Assembly (NCBI GenBank): GCA_963794185.1 | Contig: CAWCDM010000072.1 | Span: 71,140-135,139, forward strand | Length of the DNA: 64,000 nt | DNA from: JAMXLO01 sp963794185 | GTDB taxonomy: Bacteria; Pseudomonadota; Alphaproteobacteria; Acetobacterales; Acetobacteraceae | Reading direction: 5' to 3' | Shown here: positions 1 through 9,168 of the stretch, piece after piece | Layout: each line of letters starts with the position of its first letter | Numbering within the stretch: position 1 is the stretch's first letter | The notes under the pieces: generated by a model | What the model was told of the DNA's origin: nothing | Database searches by the model: none | What the model saw: the letters and a program-made list of their open reading frames with translations, nothing else | Translations under genes and position numbers: made by a program

Positions 1-1803
1 CGCCGGCTGGAATGCCGCCATCGCGACCTGTTTGATCGTCAGCGCACGATCCGTCCCTGCAACCACGAACTGCCCGTCGGCGAATTCGATGTCGGCCTCC
101 GCTGCCTCCATCAGATGCGCGGCGATCTTCGTCGCCTTGGCGATCACCTTGCCGGCAGCGACGGTGAGAGCGGTGCCGCCGATCACCGTGGAGCGCGAAC
201 CCATGGTGCCGATACCGAACGCGACACGGTCAGTGTCGCCGTCGATATACTGCACATCGGCTGGGTCGAGCCCGAGCTTCTCGTTGACGATCTGCTTGAA
301 CATCGTCTCGTGGCCCTGACCCTGGTTCTTGCTGCCCATCAGCACCATCGCCGAGCCGCCGGGATTGAAGCGGATCTCGGCGAATTCCAGGCCTGGCGAT
401 GCCGCGCGCTCGATCGCATTGGCGATGCCGATGCCGCGCAGCTTGCCACGTCGCTGGGATTCTTCGAGCCGCGTCGCGTAGCCGGCGTAATCGGCGAGCT
501 GCAATGCCGCATCCATGCCGCGCTCGAATGCGCCGCAATCGTAGTTCACACCGAACGCATTGCGGTATGGCATCGCGGTCTCGGGGATCAGATTCTGCCG
601 CCGTAGCGCGACCCGATCGTGACCCAGTTCGCGGGCCGCCTCGTCGATCAGCCGCTCGATCACATAGGCCGCCTCCGGCCTTCCCGCGCCGCGATAGGGA
701 GCGGTCGGGTTGCTGTTGGAGAACGCCACCGAGACATGGGTGTACGCGGCAGGGATCGTGTAGACGCCGCTCAGCGTCGCGACATTGCTGAACGTGGACA
801 GCAGGTTGCGTTCGGCCGAGATATAGGCCCCGACATTGCAGATCGTGTTCGCCCTCAAGCCGAGGAAGCGACCATCGGGATCGATCGCCAGCTCGGCGTC
901 GGTGATGTTGTCGCGGGCATGTTCATCAGCCTGGATCGCCTCGCTGCGCGTGCTCGACCATTTCACCGGCCGGCCGAGACGCCGCGCCGCCCACAGCACA
1001 AGCCGATGCTCGACGTACTGCCAGCCCTTGGTGCCGAAGCCGCCGCCGACATCACCGGCGATCACGCGAATCTTGCTTTCCGGCACCTTGAAGATGCTCC
1101 TCGCGAGCGCGTCGCGCACGCGGTGGGGATACTGAACGTCGGCGTGCAGCGTATAGCGTTCGTCGCCGGGATCGTAGCTGCCGATCGCGCCGCGTGGCTC
1201 CATGTAGTGTGCATAGACGCGGCTGATGACGAAGCGCCTGCGCACGACGTGTGCGGCCCCGGCGATCGCCGCCTCGGTCGCCGCCCGATTCCCGGCTTCG
1301 TAGATGTGGGAAAGGTTGTCGGGACACGCGTCCCAAACCGCGGGCGCGCCGGGTGACAGCAATTGCGCGGTATCGGTGACAGCCGGCAGCGGATCGTATT
1401 CGATATTCACCAGTTCCGCCGCGTCGCGTGCCGCATTCGCGGTGTCGGCGACGACCATTGCCACCGGATCGCCGACATAGCGCACATGCCCGCGCGCCAG
1501 GCCAGGATGCGGCGAATAGAACAGCGCCGAGCCGTCGGGACGTTTGCGCGGCAGGTTCACCCGCATTGTGCCGAGCCCGTCGGCGGCAAGGTCGGCCTCG
1601 GTGAACACTGCCAGCGCGCCGGGTGCAGCCAGCGCTGCCGTCGCATCGACCGAGACGATCCGCGCATGCGCGTGCGGGCTGCGCAGCATGGCCGCGTGGG
1701 CCTGGCCCGGCAGGTTCACGTCGTTGATGAAATGCCCTTGCCCACGCAGCAGCCGAGGGTCTTCAAACCGGGTGACCGGCTGGCCGATGCCGTATTTGGC
1801 CAT
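1..1803 (-). CDS. Xanthine dehydrogenase / aerobic CO dehydrogenase family molybdopterin-binding subunit (3' end cut by window)
   Basis: Large Mo-cofactor-binding subunit of a molybdenum hydroxylase, expected to hydroxylate an aldehyde, purine or other heterocycle with help from FeS and FAD subunits that are not in the window. The frame is open from an ATG at 1803 to the window edge (601 codons seen of about 770). It begins MAKYGIGQPVTRFEDPRLL, the usual start of CoxL/XdhB-type proteins, followed by the a/b hammerhead segment (GHFINDVNLPGQAHAAMLRS). Near residue 490 it has GSKNQGQGHETMFKQ, and near residue 530 GIGTMGSRST, both cofactor-contact motifs of the family. The AYxCSFR motif specific to CO dehydrogenase was not looked for residue by residue, so the substrate is open. 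A Zn alcohol dehydrogenase lies 12 bp upstream in the same direction, suggesting an alcohol/aldehyde oxidation unit. Confidence 0.9.
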   Translation of the reverse strand, partial: MAKYGIGQPVTRFEDPRLLRGQGHFINDVNLPGQAHAAMLRSPHAHARIVSVDATAALAAPGALAVFTEADLAADGLGTMRVNLPRKRPDGSALFYSPHPGLARGHVRYVGDPVAMVVADTANAARDAAELVNIEYDPLPAVTDTAQLLSPGAPAVWDACPDNLSHIYEAGNRAATEAAIAGAAHVVRRRFVISRVYAHYMEPRGAIGSYDPGDERYTLHADVQYPHRVRDALARSIFKVPESKIRVIAGDVGGGFGTKGWQYVEHRLVLWAARRLGRPVKWSSTRSEAIQADEHARDNITDAELAIDPDGRFLGLRANTICNVGAYISAERNLLSTFSNVATLSGVYTIPAAYTHVSVAFSNSNPTAPYRGAGRPEAAYVIERLIDEAARELGHDRVALRRQNLIPETAMPYRNAFGVNYDCGAFERGMDAALQLADYAGYATRLEESQRRGKLRGIGIANAIERAASPGLEFAEIRFNPGGSAMVLMGSKNQGQGHETMFKQIVNEKLGLDPADVQYIDGDTDRVAFGIGTMGSRSTVIGGTALTVAAGKVIAKATKIAAHLMEAAEADIEFADGQFVVAGTDRALTIKQVAMAAFQPA

Positions 1804-1814
1804 TGCGCCGCTGT

Positions 1815-2903
1815 TCAGCCCGCCGCGAAGTCGATCAATTGCCGCACCATGGTTCCCGACTTCATTTGCGCGAAACCCTCGTTGATCTGCGCCAGCTTGA
1901 TGTGTCCGGAGATCATGTGATCCAGCTTCAGCTTGCCCTGCATGTAGAGTTCGAGCAGCCGCGGCATGTCGACGCGGAAGCGGTTGCCGCCCATCGATGT
2001 GCCCTGGATCTTGCGATCGCGCAGGAAGTCCGCGCCGTGCAGTTCGATCTTGGTGCCGAGCGGGATCATGCCGATGATCGTCGCCGTGCCGCCCGGACGC
2101 AGCATTTGAAACGACTGCTCAGCGGTGGTCTTGGTACCGATCGCCTCGAAGGAATAGGGCACGCCGCCGCCGGTCATCTCCTTCACCATCTCCACCGGAT
2201 CGGCGTTCGACGCGTTGATCGTGTCGGTCGCGCCCATCGCCTTGGCGACCTCGAGCTTGGAGGCCACGGTGTCGATCGCGATGATGCGCGACGCGCCCGC
2301 CATCGCCGCGCCGTTCACCGCGGACAGCCCGATGCCGCCGCAGCCGATCACCGCGACGGTCGCGCCCGGTTCCACCTTGGCGGCGTGGAACACCGCGCCG
2401 ACGCCCGTCATTACGCCGCAGCCGACCAGTGCGCAGCGGTCCAGCGGCACATCGTCGCGCACCTTCACCACCGCGTGTTCGTGCACCAGCATCTTCTCGG
2501 CGAATGCCGAAAGGTTAGCGAACTGGTTCAGCACCTCGCCCTTCCAGGTGAGCCGCCGCGCCGCGCCCGGCAGCAGCTTCACCTCGGCGTTCTCGCAGAG
2601 ATTGGGATGACCGGTCATGCATTGCGGACATTCGCCGCAGAACACCGACAGGCAGGTGATCACGTGATCGCCCGGCTTGACGTAGGTCACGTCCTCGCCG
2701 ACCGCCTCGACCACGCCGGCCGCCTCATGGCCGAGCACGCAGGGCGCAGGGAATGGATACAGGCCCTCGATGAAATGCAGGTCCGAGTGGCAGAGCCCGG
2801 CGAAGGCGGTCCGGACCAGCACCTCCCGCCGCTTCACCGGCGCGTGCTGCACGTCTTCGATGGTGAGCGGGGCATGCGGTTCGTGGAAGACGGCTGCTTT
2901 CAT
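1815..2903 (-). CDS. Zinc-dependent alcohol dehydrogenase (MDR family)
   Basis: NAD(P)-dependent oxidation of an alcohol to an aldehyde in the cytoplasm. The 362-residue protein has the MDR layout: catalytic zinc ligands in AGLCHSDLHF (near residue 38) and LGHEAAGVVE (near 59), the four-cysteine structural zinc lobe CGECPQCMTGHPNLC (about 88-102), and a Rossmann motif GCGGIGLSAVNGA near 190. The start is the ATG at 2903, preceded by a purine-rich stretch in the 113-bp divergent gap before the glycosyltransferase at 3017. Only 11 bp separate its stop from the molybdenum hydroxylase downstream, so the two are probably co-transcribed and may act in sequence (alcohol to aldehyde to acid). That coupling is inferred. 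The exact substrate cannot be read from the sequence. Confidence 0.93.
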   Translation of the reverse strand: MKAAVFHEPHAPLTIEDVQHAPVKRREVLVRTAFAGLCHSDLHFIEGLYPFPAPCVLGHEAAGVVEAVGEDVTYVKPGDHVITCLSVFCGECPQCMTGHPNLCENAEVKLLPGAARRLTWKGEVLNQFANLSAFAEKMLVHEHAVVKVRDDVPLDRCALVGCGVMTGVGAVFHAAKVEPGATVAVIGCGGIGLSAVNGAAMAGASRIIAIDTVASKLEVAKAMGATDTINASNADPVEMVKEMTGGGVPYSFEAIGTKTTAEQSFQMLRPGGTATIIGMIPLGTKIELHGADFLRDRKIQGTSMGGNRFRVDMPRLLELYMQGKLKLDHMISGHIKLAQINEGFAQMKSGTMVRQLIDFAAG

Positions 2904-3016
2904 GGCTGGTTCCCCCGGAGCTTGACGGCGGGCGGAATGCTAGGCCGGTGGGAATGGGCGAGTCCACCGCGTTCCTGGCGCGTTGACTTGGCATGACGGG
3001 TCGGTGAGAAGGACGC

Positions 3017-5491
3017 ATGACGCAGCAGGCGGCTGGCACGCAGGGACCGACGTTCTGCATCGTCGATCCGACACTGCAGAACCTTGTCGGCCATCATTAC
3101 GCATACGATGTGGCGGTGGCGCACGCGGCGCGCCAGAGCGGCTACGTGCCGCTGATCCTCGCGCACAGGCAGGCCGAACGGGAGATCGCGGAACAGGTCG
3201 GCGTGGAACCTACGTTTGCGGAGGACATGTGGGGGGCGCGCCGCCCTGTCACCTGGCTCGGCCGTGCGCTGGCGAAGCTCCCGGCCAACGTTCGCTTTCT
3301 GCACACCTTGGCCGCAAGGGCGCGGCGGCTGCCGCCACGTTCCATCGTGTTCGTGCACAGCTTCATCGACCGGCAGATCCTCGGGCTTGCGCTGCTGCCG
3401 CTGCTGCTGGGTCGGAAGCGGTCCCTCGCCTATGTCTACCTGTTGCGCTATCAGCCGGATTTCTATCGTTCGGCCGTGGCGGCCTGTGCCTTCTATCTTT
3501 TGGAACGTATCTCCGAGCGATGCGGTGTGCGTCTTGCCACCGACAGCGAGCGGCTTCGCGATCTGCTCGAGGAACTCACCACCTTGCCGATCGAGGTGCT
3601 GCCGATCCCGCACGTGCCGCCGGAAGCGTGCGACGGCGCGACTTGCCCGTCCGATGGGGAGCGCGGATGCCGGCTCGTCAGCCTTGGCAGCGCCCGCGAC
3701 GAGAAGGGCATCTACGAAATCCTCGACGCAATCCGCATTCTGCATCGCGATGGATTCGCCGAGGGTCTGCACTTCGTCCTGCAATGTAACGACCCCACGC
3801 CGGAAGTCGCTGACGCAATCGCAGCCTTCGAGGCGGAGCGCCCGCCGCACTGCGAACTGCTGACGGAGATGCTCAGCCCCGAGGCATATTACCGGCAATT
3901 GCACCAGGCCGATGTCGTGCTGCTGCCATACTGGCGATCCATCTACACCGCGCGAACGTCCGGCGTGTTCATGGAGGCACTCGCCGCCGGCAAGCCGGTG
4001 ATTGCCACGCGCGACAGTTGGATGAGCGACCAGCTCGCCACCGATGGCGCGGGCGTTTTGTGCGATGATCGCAACGCCGCGGACCTGGCGCGTGCAATTC
4101 GACAGGCCGCGGCGGACCTGGTGCCGTTGTCCGCGAGGGCGCGCGCCAGCCGCGGGCGCTGGTTGGCGCGGCACAGTCCGCAGGCGCTGGTTCAGGCGAT
4201 CGTCTCGCCGGGATCGATGCATGCGGGCGGCTCGCCGCAACGGATCGCGCTGTTGTATCCGTGGGAGGATTTTGTCGAGAAGCAGGGCGGCGCCAGTCGG
4301 CGCTGCAATCTGCTGGTCGATTTCCTCGCGCCAAGGGTTGCTAGCATCCGGGTGTTGCAGAGCGGCAGGCGTCCGCCGATGGTGTTGCCCGGCTGTCGGG
4401 TGAGCGCGCTGGGCCGGGTGCCTCCTTCCGCGGTTCTTGCCAGGGTGCTGCTGCGCCTCGCCGTGCTGGCCGCGACGCTCGGCAAAGGGGCGCGCCACGA
4501 TTGGATCATCTGGCAGTTCATCCGGCTGCACTGCATCGGCCGCTTCCGCCGCAGGATTGGCCGGCTGGTGCGATGGGCCGACGTCGTGCTGCTGGAATAC
4601 CCGTTCTGGATGAGCGTGGTCGGACCGATCGCGCACCAGGAGGGCAAGCGCGTCGTGCTGACGGTGCATGACATCATGGCGGCGCAGATCTCCGACGCAC
4701 CTGCGCTGAGGAAACTGGCGTGGCGCTTCGAGCGTCCGGCGCTTGGCATGGCCGACCGGCTGGTTGCCGTCTCGCCGGGCGATCAGGCGATGCTGTGCGA
4801 AGCCGGTCTGCGGGCAGAGCTTGTGCCGAATCCCGCCGATAGCCGCATGTTCGATCTGGATGGTCTGCCGGAACCGCGCCGGGTGATTGCAGAGCAGTTC
4901 GGGCTGCAACTGCCGGCCGGCCGCATCTGCCTGTTCGTCGGCAGCCTCCATGAGCCGAATGTGATCGCGGCTGATCGCATCCGGGAGATGGCGCGGCGGA
5001 TGTGCGGTCTGGCGGAGGCCGCCGACATCGGCTTCGTTGTTGCGGGCGGCTGCGCGCCGGCGGAACGTGACGGGAAGTTCGCGGCGCTCGGGCGCGTCGA
5101 CGATACGCTGCTGATGGCGTTGTATGCGCTGGCTGATCTGGTGGTGATCCCACTGCCGTACGGCACCGGCACGTCGTTGAAGACGATCGAGGCGATGGCC
5201 GGGGGAAAGGTGGTGCTCGGCACGGCCGCGGCGTTCCGGGGGCTGGACCTGACATCGGGGATCGAAGTAGTTGTCGAGGACGATCTGGAGCGGTATCCGG
5301 AGCGCGTGGTGGAACTGCTCGGCGATGATGACGGGAGGGCGTGTATCGGCGCGTCCGCGCGGCGGTTTGCTGCGCGGTACGATCATCGCGTTGCTTACCG
5401 ACCATATCTGGACATGTTAGGGCCACCTAATGGGGCTCGGACAAAGATGTGCGCCCTCACAATCGCCGAGTTAATGAGCAGGACGCCGTGA
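3017..5491 (+). CDS. Large two-domain glycosyltransferase (tandem GT4 modules)
   Basis: An 824-residue cytoplasmic glycosyltransferase built from two GT-B/GT4-like halves. The first half (about 1-390) ends with a sugar-nucleotide-binding segment HQADVVLLPYWRS...ARTSGVFMEALAAGKPVIAT. The second half (about 405-800) starts RIALLYPWEDFVEKQGGASRR, typical of a GT4 acceptor domain, and contains LVVIPLPYGTGTSLKTIEAMAGGKVVLGT with the donor-binding EAMA motif. Two complete modules on one chain suggest two successive sugar transfers. It opens a plus-strand pair with the FkbM-type methyltransferase 7 bp downstream. The ATG has a strong ribosome-binding site (GAGAAGGA). The sugars are unknown, and the cluster context suggests LPS O-antigen or exopolysaccharide. 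Confidence 0.88.
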   Translation: MTQQAAGTQGPTFCIVDPTLQNLVGHHYAYDVAVAHAARQSGYVPLILAHRQAEREIAEQVGVEPTFAEDMWGARRPVTWLGRALAKLPANVRFLHTLAARARRLPPRSIVFVHSFIDRQILGLALLPLLLGRKRSLAYVYLLRYQPDFYRSAVAACAFYLLERISERCGVRLATDSERLRDLLEELTTLPIEVLPIPHVPPEACDGATCPSDGERGCRLVSLGSARDEKGIYEILDAIRILHRDGFAEGLHFVLQCNDPTPEVADAIAAFEAERPPHCELLTEMLSPEAYYRQLHQADVVLLPYWRSIYTARTSGVFMEALAAGKPVIATRDSWMSDQLATDGAGVLCDDRNAADLARAIRQAAADLVPLSARARASRGRWLARHSPQALVQAIVSPGSMHAGGSPQRIALLYPWEDFVEKQGGASRRCNLLVDFLAPRVASIRVLQSGRRPPMVLPGCRVSALGRVPPSAVLARVLLRLAVLAATLGKGARHDWIIWQFIRLHCIGRFRRRIGRLVRWADVVLLEYPFWMSVVGPIAHQEGKRVVLTVHDIMAAQISDAPALRKLAWRFERPALGMADRLVAVSPGDQAMLCEAGLRAELVPNPADSRMFDLDGLPEPRRVIAEQFGLQLPAGRICLFVGSLHEPNVIAADRIREMARRMCGLAEAADIGFVVAGGCAPAERDGKFAALGRVDDTLLMALYALADLVVIPLPYGTGTSLKTIEAMAGGKVVLGTAAAFRGLDLTSGIEVVVEDDLERYPERVVELLGDDDGRACIGASARRFAARYDHRVAYRPYLDMLGPPNGARTKMCALTIAELMSRTP

Positions 5492-5498
5492 GGGGGTG

Positions 5499-6428
5499 AT
5501 GATCCGCGAAATGCTTCGCCGGGCAGCGTTGGCGTCTCCGCAGTTGCGCAGACTCGTCGAGAGCCGCGATGCTGCGCTGGCGAACTGCGAGCTCGCGAGA
5601 TCGCAACAGCTGGCAGCCGAAGCCGCGCTGGCCGCCTCCGTGTATAGCCAGACGGACCTGTTCCATCGCCTTTTGAAAGCTTGCGATCCGAATACTTGGC
5701 TCGACATCGAGCTCAACGGCGTCACGCTATGGCTTCCACGCGACACTCTGCTAACGATGTTCCACTGTATCCATAGCGGATCGGATGGAAAGCTCTATCT
5801 CGCTGTGGAAGTGCGACATTTGGAGTGGATGATGCAACGCCTGACGGGCGGCGGCACGTTTCTCGACGTCGGCACTTCCACAGGCGCCACGACCTTGCCA
5901 ATCGCTTGCCGGTTCGGAGACGCCGTGCGTATCGTCGGCTACGAGCCGTCGGAGACGGCGCGGAACCTGTTACTTGCCACGCTGGAGCGCAATCGAATTG
6001 CCGGCGTCGAGGTTCTGGACCGTGCCGTCTCGGAAACTGCCGGTAGGTCAGATTTTCGCGAGTTCCTGCCAGACGAGTCTGGGAAGATACCATACCTTCC
6101 GGAGGCGTCCTCGCTGATCGGCAAGGTCACTTCCGACAGGCCGCACAGAACCCTCACAGTGCCCGTAGTGACCCTCGATGACGATGCCCTTCCGCGGTGT
6201 GGCCGCAAGCCAGTTGTGATCAAGATCGATGTTGAAGGCTTCGAGACGCTGGTCCTGCGCGGCGCAAGGCGGCTGATATCGGAGTTCCGTCCGTGGTTGT
6301 CGATCGACATTCATGCTGATCCATTTGGCGACGGCGTTGCGACCACGGAGACTGCAATTAGGGAGTTACTCCCCAGGTATAGCTTCGAACGGATGGAGCA
6401 TGTGCTGGTTTGCACGCCTCCGCCTTAA
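5499..6428 (+). CDS. FkbM family methyltransferase
   Basis: SAM-dependent O-methyltransferase expected to methylate a sugar or other hydroxyl in the surface glycan. About 309 residues. After a helical N-terminal leader (to about 60), the SAM site GGTFLDVGTSTGATTLP appears near residue 115 and the second Rossmann strand VGYEPSET near 150. The hallmark FkbM C-terminal motif VVIKIDVEGFETLVLRGA is near 245. I chose the ATG at 5499 rather than the in-frame GTG at 5496 because the product then begins MIREMLRRA, matching the MIRRIAKRV start of the other methyltransferase of this cluster (9169-10191). It lies 7 bp after the tandem glycosyltransferase, so the two are probably one operon. Confidence 0.9.
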   Translation: MIREMLRRAALASPQLRRLVESRDAALANCELARSQQLAAEAALAASVYSQTDLFHRLLKACDPNTWLDIELNGVTLWLPRDTLLTMFHCIHSGSDGKLYLAVEVRHLEWMMQRLTGGGTFLDVGTSTGATTLPIACRFGDAVRIVGYEPSETARNLLLATLERNRIAGVEVLDRAVSETAGRSDFREFLPDESGKIPYLPEASSLIGKVTSDRPHRTLTVPVVTLDDDALPRCGRKPVVIKIDVEGFETLVLRGARRLISEFRPWLSIDIHADPFGDGVATTETAIRELLPRYSFERMEHVLVCTPPP

Positions 6429-6470
6429 GATTGGTCAGACAATTTCATCACCAATTGACCCCAACCACGA

Positions 6471-7580
6471 TCAGTATCCCAGCTGACGTACGACCGAGGC
6501 TTTGTGCTCAAAATTGGACTCGGTTAGGTTCTTCGCAGTTAGAATTCCCCAGCGCTCTACCGTTCGGTGCAAAAGATTGACCAATGGAAGTCCTAATACA
6601 AGGCTCGCGATCAAGATAGAGTTATAGCCGGCGACAGAAGCAAAAACTGACCCAGCTACTTGTCCAATCAGACCACCGATTGCGATGAACTGGAAGTGCA
6701 TTACGTAGAGGACATAGGATCGCTCGCCGAGCCACACCAATGGCCTGTCGATTGCGGGCAATCTCATGGAAGCACTGGCGGCACAGTTCACGATGTAGAT
6801 GATCGCTGCGACAAGGCCCAGATAGGCCAACATCCAGGCGCTTCCGTTCAAAGACAGCACGGGGAAAACGAAAACCCATGCCGATGCTGCGATCAACAGC
6901 GGAAGTCGGTTCTTAAACAGATGTCGGTAGCGGTTCGATATCGCGCCGCAGATGAACAATTCAATGTACCAAGCATGAGCGTGAGCATAGAGACTCCCAT
7001 GCAGCGCCAGGTACCAGCGCCCAGCGATGGCCACAACCAGCAATGTCGCCAGAGTCGCTATCTTGTATTGAGACTTTCTTGGCAGGAGCAAAACCGCGGC
7101 ATAGACGATATAGAATTTGGCCTCGACGGATATGCTCCAGAGCCCCATAACACTAATAGGAACAGGTTGGGGACCCGAGACATCGCTGACAAACAGCAGA
7201 TTCGCCCAAGCCGACCAGTTGGCTTGTTTGATGGGCGGGTAAAACTGATCGACAACCGGAGAGTGTGCCAACAGCTCGGCTGCCACGAGCATGATCGCCA
7301 ACGAGACTGCCATGATGGGTACAAGGCGGAACCACCGCTTAACCAAAAATGGAAGGACTCTGTCGTCGCGCTCGGTGACGTGGGCGATGATCCACCCCGA
7401 AATGCCGTAAAAGACTGCGACGCCAATAAGCCAGGGAGCCGGCATTCCAGCGGAGACAAACGGTAAGGTAGCCAGCGGCAAATGAGCCAGCACTGTCATC
7501 AGTACACTGATGCCACGCAGGGCCTGTATGCCCGCTAACTTCTGACCATCTCCAATTGAGGGCGGAATCGGCGAGTTCAT
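6471..7580 (-). CDS. Acyltransferase family 3 membrane protein (OafA/YrhL type)
   Basis: Integral-membrane O-acyltransferase that probably acetylates a sugar of the surface glycan using acyl-CoA. The 369-residue protein has about ten hydrophobic segments. It shows the family landmarks GIQALRGISVLMTVLAHLPL near the N-terminus (conserved R and H), GVAVFYGISGWIIAH (near 73), LPFLVKRWFRLVP (near 100) and MGLWSISVEAKFY (near 150). It is convergent with the FkbM gene (42 bp between stops) and divergent from the second acyltransferase. Its base composition looks more AT-rich than its neighbours, for example around 6470-6700, which fits horizontal acquisition of glycan genes. The acceptor sugar is unknown. 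Confidence 0.9.
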   Translation of the reverse strand: MNSPIPPSIGDGQKLAGIQALRGISVLMTVLAHLPLATLPFVSAGMPAPWLIGVAVFYGISGWIIAHVTERDDRVLPFLVKRWFRLVPIMAVSLAIMLVAAELLAHSPVVDQFYPPIKQANWSAWANLLFVSDVSGPQPVPISVMGLWSISVEAKFYIVYAAVLLLPRKSQYKIATLATLLVVAIAGRWYLALHGSLYAHAHAWYIELFICGAISNRYRHLFKNRLPLLIAASAWVFVFPVLSLNGSAWMLAYLGLVAAIIYIVNCAASASMRLPAIDRPLVWLGERSYVLYVMHFQFIAIGGLIGQVAGSVFASVAGYNSILIASLVLGLPLVNLLHRTVERWGILTAKNLTESNFEHKASVVRQLGY

Positions 7581-7826
7581 CTGCCAACGGTATCAGAAAT
7601 TGTGCCAAGGTGAAAGTCCCGTAAGTTTGGGCCGGCATGGATATCAGAGACTTGCCAGAAGCCGAGCGTTCAATTCATCGATCTTGCTGCGCCACGAACT
7701 ACTACTATGCTCGTCCCCCGACCAGAACGTCGGGAAAGGCACCTAGCCAAGACATTCGGGAGACCGCATCTGGACATTACTGCTGCCAGTCATGCTAAAC
7801 TACCTGCGGGGATGCGAGGAATCGGA

Positions 7827-9050
7827 ATGGCACAAAACGCGAACGCTGCGTACCCACCTGGGGTGGCTCACAAGATCGATGATATCCAGATCCTGCGCGG
7901 CGTCGCGATCACTATGGTGCTCATCCACCATCTGAGCTTCTCATCCACGCTGTTTTCAGCGTTGCCGGTTCGCTTGACGACACCATTTTATGCTGGGGTT
8001 GAGCTTTTCTTCGTCATCAGCGGATTTGTTGTGACCCGCTCTTTGATCAGAGGAAACTACGAGCCGGTCAGCTTCATGATCAGGCGAGGCTTCCGACTCT
8101 ATCCACCTATACTTGCCTTTCTCGCATTCGGCGGCGCCGTCAATGCAATCATCAGGGTGTCGGGCTGGCCTCCGTACGCAGCGGATTACCTTTGCGTATC
8201 GTTGCCCCGCTTCATCGAGCAGGCGGCCGCGGTACTCGGCGGCTACCTGATCAACCTTGTGAGTGGCACATCATACATGAATGGCGCGATGTGGAGCCTG
8301 TCTGTGGAGTTCCAGTTCTACGCGGCGGTCGCCATTTTAGGGATCACCGCCTTGGCATTGAGAGCCCCGCGACGGGTAACCGGATACGGCGTTGTTGCTT
8401 GTGCCGCCGTGGTTTATGTTGTTTGCTCCTATTCGCGGATTCTGCTGACACTGGGCGCGCGCCCGAGTCATGGCATGTATCTGCTGACCTGGAAGTTCGA
8501 TTTCATGGCTCTCGGCGTGCTGCTGGCTTATGTGCCAGAGTCAGCCATTGGTCGGACCATGCGATATGGGCGAGCTCTGTCTATCGGGTTCGTGTTGATC
8601 CCGGTAGTCATTTTGTCGCTCTGCCGCTCGCCATTCGCCGCGCCGGCATCAGGTCCCGATTATCTCAACGGGGCCGGTATGTTGCTCACGGCTCCGTGCT
8701 ACCTGGCGCTTGTAATGCTTGCGGTTGGTGGCAACGTATCGCGCGCACTGCCGGGCGCAGTCAACAGGCTGCTCTTCACGGTTGGAGAGAGAAGCTACAC
8801 CATCTACCTGCTGCATTTTCCGGTCATGGTTGTGGCATGGGTCATGATCGTTGCCGTGCATGTCGCATGGGTGGGAAATGCTTGGGCTTACGCCATCGCA
8901 CAAGTGGTTGCCACGCTGGTGGTATTCCTGCCGGTCACTGAGCTAGTTTATCGCCGCCTAGAACTTCCGTCGATTGAGATCGGTGCGACGGTTGTTGCTA
9001 GCTGGCGGCGGTGGCGTTCACCAGTCGCTCTTGCTCGGCAGCAGGCATAG
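7827..9050 (+). CDS. Acyltransferase family 3 membrane protein (second copy)
   Basis: Second membrane O-acyltransferase of the cluster, not a close copy of the first. The start is set at the ATG at 7827 because GAGGA stands six bases upstream. An open frame extends 40 codons further up, but that segment is not family-like. The product (407 residues) begins MAQNANAAYPPGVAHKIDD, followed by IQILRGVAITMVLIHHLSF (catalytic His region), YAGVELFFVISGFVVTRSL, FMIRRGFRLYPP and MWSLSVEFQFYAAVA, with about ten membrane spans. The 246-bp gap shared with the divergent acyltransferase holds both promoters, although no clear -35/-10 can be assigned. Confidence 0.9.
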   Translation: MAQNANAAYPPGVAHKIDDIQILRGVAITMVLIHHLSFSSTLFSALPVRLTTPFYAGVELFFVISGFVVTRSLIRGNYEPVSFMIRRGFRLYPPILAFLAFGGAVNAIIRVSGWPPYAADYLCVSLPRFIEQAAAVLGGYLINLVSGTSYMNGAMWSLSVEFQFYAAVAILGITALALRAPRRVTGYGVVACAAVVYVVCSYSRILLTLGARPSHGMYLLTWKFDFMALGVLLAYVPESAIGRTMRYGRALSIGFVLIPVVILSLCRSPFAAPASGPDYLNGAGMLLTAPCYLALVMLAVGGNVSRALPGAVNRLLFTVGERSYTIYLLHFPVMVVAWVMIVAVHVAWVGNAWAYAIAQVVATLVVFLPVTELVYRRLELPSIEIGATVVASWRRWRSPVALARQQA

Positions 9051-9168
9051 CCTCGATATGCTTGGCGAGCAGGTGCCGCAACGGTCTGCAAGGCTGGCCT
9101 TGGGGTCGGCCTCAAACGGTTATAGGTTGGTCGCTGGTTGGGTTGGGTAAATGATAGCGTGCCGCTGA

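Noticed and set aside
2900..5386. 828-residue open frame antisense to the tandem glycosyltransferase
   Set aside because: Arg/Gln/His-rich composition without domains; an antisense shadow produced by high-GC codon usage of the real gene.
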